Shown: positions 62,515 through 64,000 of the stretch, one piece after another
Layout of the letters: every line of letters starts with the position of its first letter
Position numbering within the stretch: position 1 is the stretch's first letter
Assembly (NCBI RefSeq): GCF_002024165.1
Contig: NZ_MWQN01000001.1
Coordinates: forward strand, 6,820,001-6,884,000
Reading direction: 5' to 3'
Length of the DNA stretch: 64,000 nucleotides
DNA from: Embleya scabrispora
GTDB lineage: Bacteria > Actinomycetota > Actinomycetes > Streptomycetales > Streptomycetaceae
Notes under the pieces: model-generated
What the model saw: the letters and a program-made list of their open reading frames with translations, nothing else
What the model was told of the DNA's origin: nothing
Database searches by the model: none
Position numbers and translations under genes: made by a program

Positions 62515-62985
62515 GGGGAGCGGGCGGCCGCGATGGTGGGGGGCGGCCGCCCGCCCGGGAAGGCGTTCGGCTCGACGTATTCGGCGTTCTCTCTTCGGAG
62601 GGACGCCGTTTCGTCTTTTCCGGGGATTTCGCTTTCTGATTTCCTGGAGAAAAGACGAGGAAACGTTTCTCTCAGGAATTGATACAGGCGGTAGATGTTT
62701 GTTCGTGCTCGATTATGATCGAGTGTGATCGTCGGGTCAAGGTCGTGAGCTGGTGTAATACCGCACAGTCAGAGATCGAACACATACAGCTACGCTGGAT
62801 CCGGGCCGTCGGTGTCGGAACCGAACGGCTCTGCCCTGTGTACGTTCCGGATGGGTTCCGTTCACGGACGGTTCATTCCGTCGATTCCGCTCCCCTGCGG
62901 TTTTCAATTCCGCCGCGGCGATATCCCGGCCGGAAAAAACGTCACCGCACGATGATCCACGCTCCACCGAAAGGAACGACCCGCG
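62515..62985. other. AT-richer gene-free region before the polysaccharide deacetylase
   Basis: About 470 nt, clearly lower in GC than its surroundings, with no credible gene. It contains the inverted repeat CGTCTTTTC/GAAAAGACG (62612-62620 with 62649-62657) and the hairpin CTCGAT-TATG-ATCGAG (62708-62723). It probably holds the promoter and a long 5' UTR for the deacetylase; no known riboswitch consensus is recognised. Confidence 0.6.
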
Positions 62986-63714
62986 ATGCGTAGCCTTCAC
63001 ACCGGTCACCCCCGAGTACGCCGTCGCCGCCTGGCGACCCTCACCGCGTTACTCGTGTGCGTGGCCACTGCCTGGATCGCCTCTCCGGCCGCCACGGCGG
63101 CCCCCGCCGCCGGGCCGGTGAGCCCGGCCCTGGTGACCACGACCGCCCACCCCGGCAACCAGGTGGCGCTCACCTTCGACGACGGGCCCAGTCCGCAATT
63201 CACCCCCCAACTGCTCCAAGTGCTGAGGAAGCACCAGGTCAAGGCGGTGTTCTGCCTGGTCGGCGAGCAGGTCGAATGGCAGCAGGCGCAGGTGCGCGCG
63301 ATCGTCGCCGACGGCCACACCCTGTGCAACCACACCTACCGCCACCGCGACCTCACCACGGTCCCCCCGGCCGAGATCGAGGCGGACATCAAGCAGACCA
63401 ACGCGCAGATCCGCGCCGCGGTGCCCGGTGTGGACATCCCGTACTTCCGTGCGCCGTACGGCAATTGGGGCCAGTCGCCGGCCGTGGCCGCGAACCTCGG
63501 CCTGCGTCCGCTGAGTTGGACCCTGATGCCCGGCGACTGGGAACTGCCCGGCGCCGACGTGCTGCTCCAGCGCCTGCGGGACGGCATCACCCCGACCGGG
63601 GTGGTCACCCTCCACGATGCGGGCGGTGACCGGCAGCAGACGGTGGACGCGGTGGACCGACTGATCCCCGAATTCAAGGCCAAGGGCTGGAACTTCGACC
63701 TGCCGGCGCGCTGA
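62986..63714 (+). CDS. Secreted polysaccharide deacetylase (NodB homology domain)
   Basis: 242 residues. Signal peptide 1-39 (LATLTALLVCVATAWIASPAATA). NodB motifs: TFDDGPS (63-69) with the catalytic and metal Asp, HTYRH (116-120) metal His, RAPYG and VTLHDAGG. Acts on N-acetylated cell-wall or chitin-type glycans outside the membrane. GAAAGGA lies 9 nt before the ATG. Confidence 0.92.
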   Translation: MRSLHTGHPRVRRRRLATLTALLVCVATAWIASPAATAAPAAGPVSPALVTTTAHPGNQVALTFDDGPSPQFTPQLLQVLRKHQVKAVFCLVGEQVEWQQAQVRAIVADGHTLCNHTYRHRDLTTVPPAEIEADIKQTNAQIRAAVPGVDIPYFRAPYGNWGQSPAVAANLGLRPLSWTLMPGDWELPGADVLLQRLRDGITPTGVVTLHDAGGDRQQTVDAVDRLIPEFKAKGWNFDLPAR

Positions 63715-63734
63715 TCGCCACCCTTGCGAAGGTC

Positions 63735-63778
63735 CGGTTCGGCGCCGAGCGTGAGCGGGCACGCTCGGCGCCGAACCG
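63735..63778. terminator. Perfect 19-bp bidirectional terminator
   Basis: CGGTTCGGCGCCGAGCGTG pairs exactly with 63760-63778 around the loop AGCGGG, between the convergent deacetylase and MFS genes (stops at 63714 and 63802). Confidence 0.85.
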
Positions 63779-63801
63779 CCGCCGGCCGGCGGTCCCAAGG
63801 C

Positions 63802-64000
63802 TCAACGCGCGGCGCGCTCCGCCGTCGCCCGGATCCGCAGCGCCGTCGGGACGGCGATCAGCGCGAGCAGGGCGGTGAGGCCGAACGTGACGCCGAGGGC
63901 CGTGCCCAGGCCCGCGCCGTGCGCGTGGGCGACGGCGACCGCGCCGCCGCCGAGGCCGCTGAGCACGGCGATGGCGAACGTCTGGGACAACTGCAACGCC
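63802..64000 (-). CDS. MFS transporter, C-terminal end (5' part beyond window)
   Basis: 65 residues are visible with two membrane helices: LQLSQTFAIAVLSGLGGGAVAVAHA and LGTALGVTFGLTALLALIAVPTALRI, ending in a short basic tail ATAERAAR. The pattern matches the last two helices of DHA-type drug exporters. Only the 3' part lies within the window. Confidence 0.65.
   Translation of the reverse strand, partial: ALQLSQTFAIAVLSGLGGGAVAVAHAHGAGLGTALGVTFGLTALLALIAVPTALRIRATAERAAR

Noticed and set aside
62515..62985. c-di-AMP (ydaO-type) riboswitch before the cell-wall deacetylase, as seen for other actinobacterial wall enzymes
   Set aside because: The conserved ydaO core elements cannot be found; only short inverted repeats are visible.

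Overview
The window is very GC-rich with a strong third-position G/C bias. Gene starts are mostly ATG or GTG, ATGA/GTGA overlaps are common, and DUF574 methyltransferases, XRE/DUF5753 plus DUF397 pairs and PadR/TetR regulators are abundant. Together this points to a filamentous actinomycete, most likely Streptomycetaceae or a close relative (inference; no rRNA or tRNA lies in the window).

Layout. 1-4.5 kb: the 3' part of an mnh/mrp Na+/H+ antiporter operon (A/B C-terminus, C, D, E, F, G), followed by a CbiX-like chelatase. 5.5-19.6 kb: mostly housekeeping and stress genes, including a Nudix/HAD pair, an SWIM protein with an SNF2 helicase and TetR regulator, a large unknown protein, a short UvrA paralogue, a stand-alone tsaD, an AraC regulator, a VOC protein and an MFS efflux pump. 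19.6-33.5 kb: several self-contained regulator/target modules with readable operators. These are LysR/MFS, TetR with a DCC protein and a membrane protein, PadR/FAD monooxygenase, and PadR/ABC exporter. A parvulin, a secreted serine protease, an HD protein and a nucleotidyltransferase are interspersed. 33.6-39.4 kb: a regulatory neighbourhood with two DUF574 SAM methyltransferases of equal length, a Zn-ribbon/HTH protein overlapping a sigma-like protein, and a WhiJ-like XRE/DUF397 pair.

The main point of interest is 39.9-60.1 kb, a RiPP gene cluster. Two adjacent precursors (55735 and 56153) carry long nitrile-hydratase-like (NHLP) leaders ending in Gly-Gly. Their cores have the same unusual pattern: Tyr, five heterocyclisable residues, Pro, five heterocyclisable residues (YCCCCSPCCCCT and YSCSCSPCCTST). 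Divergently transcribed is an operon for a fused E1-like/YcaO cyclodehydratase, a SagB-type dehydrogenase, an NHLM HlyD protein, a C39-peptidase ABC exporter, a second NHLM ABC exporter, a P450 and a SAM methyltransferase. Downstream of the precursors lie a lipoprotein, a B12-binding radical SAM protein and a 49-residue membrane peptide. A giant LuxR-type regulator with a degenerate P-loop and a two-component system flank the set. The predicted product is a pair of polyazole peptides with two blocks of five azol(in)es separated by proline. This recalls the 5+5 layout of plantazolicin but uses unrelated leader and export machinery.

60.2-64 kb: the two-component system, a DUF3060 protein, a secreted polysaccharide deacetylase, a strong bidirectional terminator and the 3' end of an MFS transporter gene.
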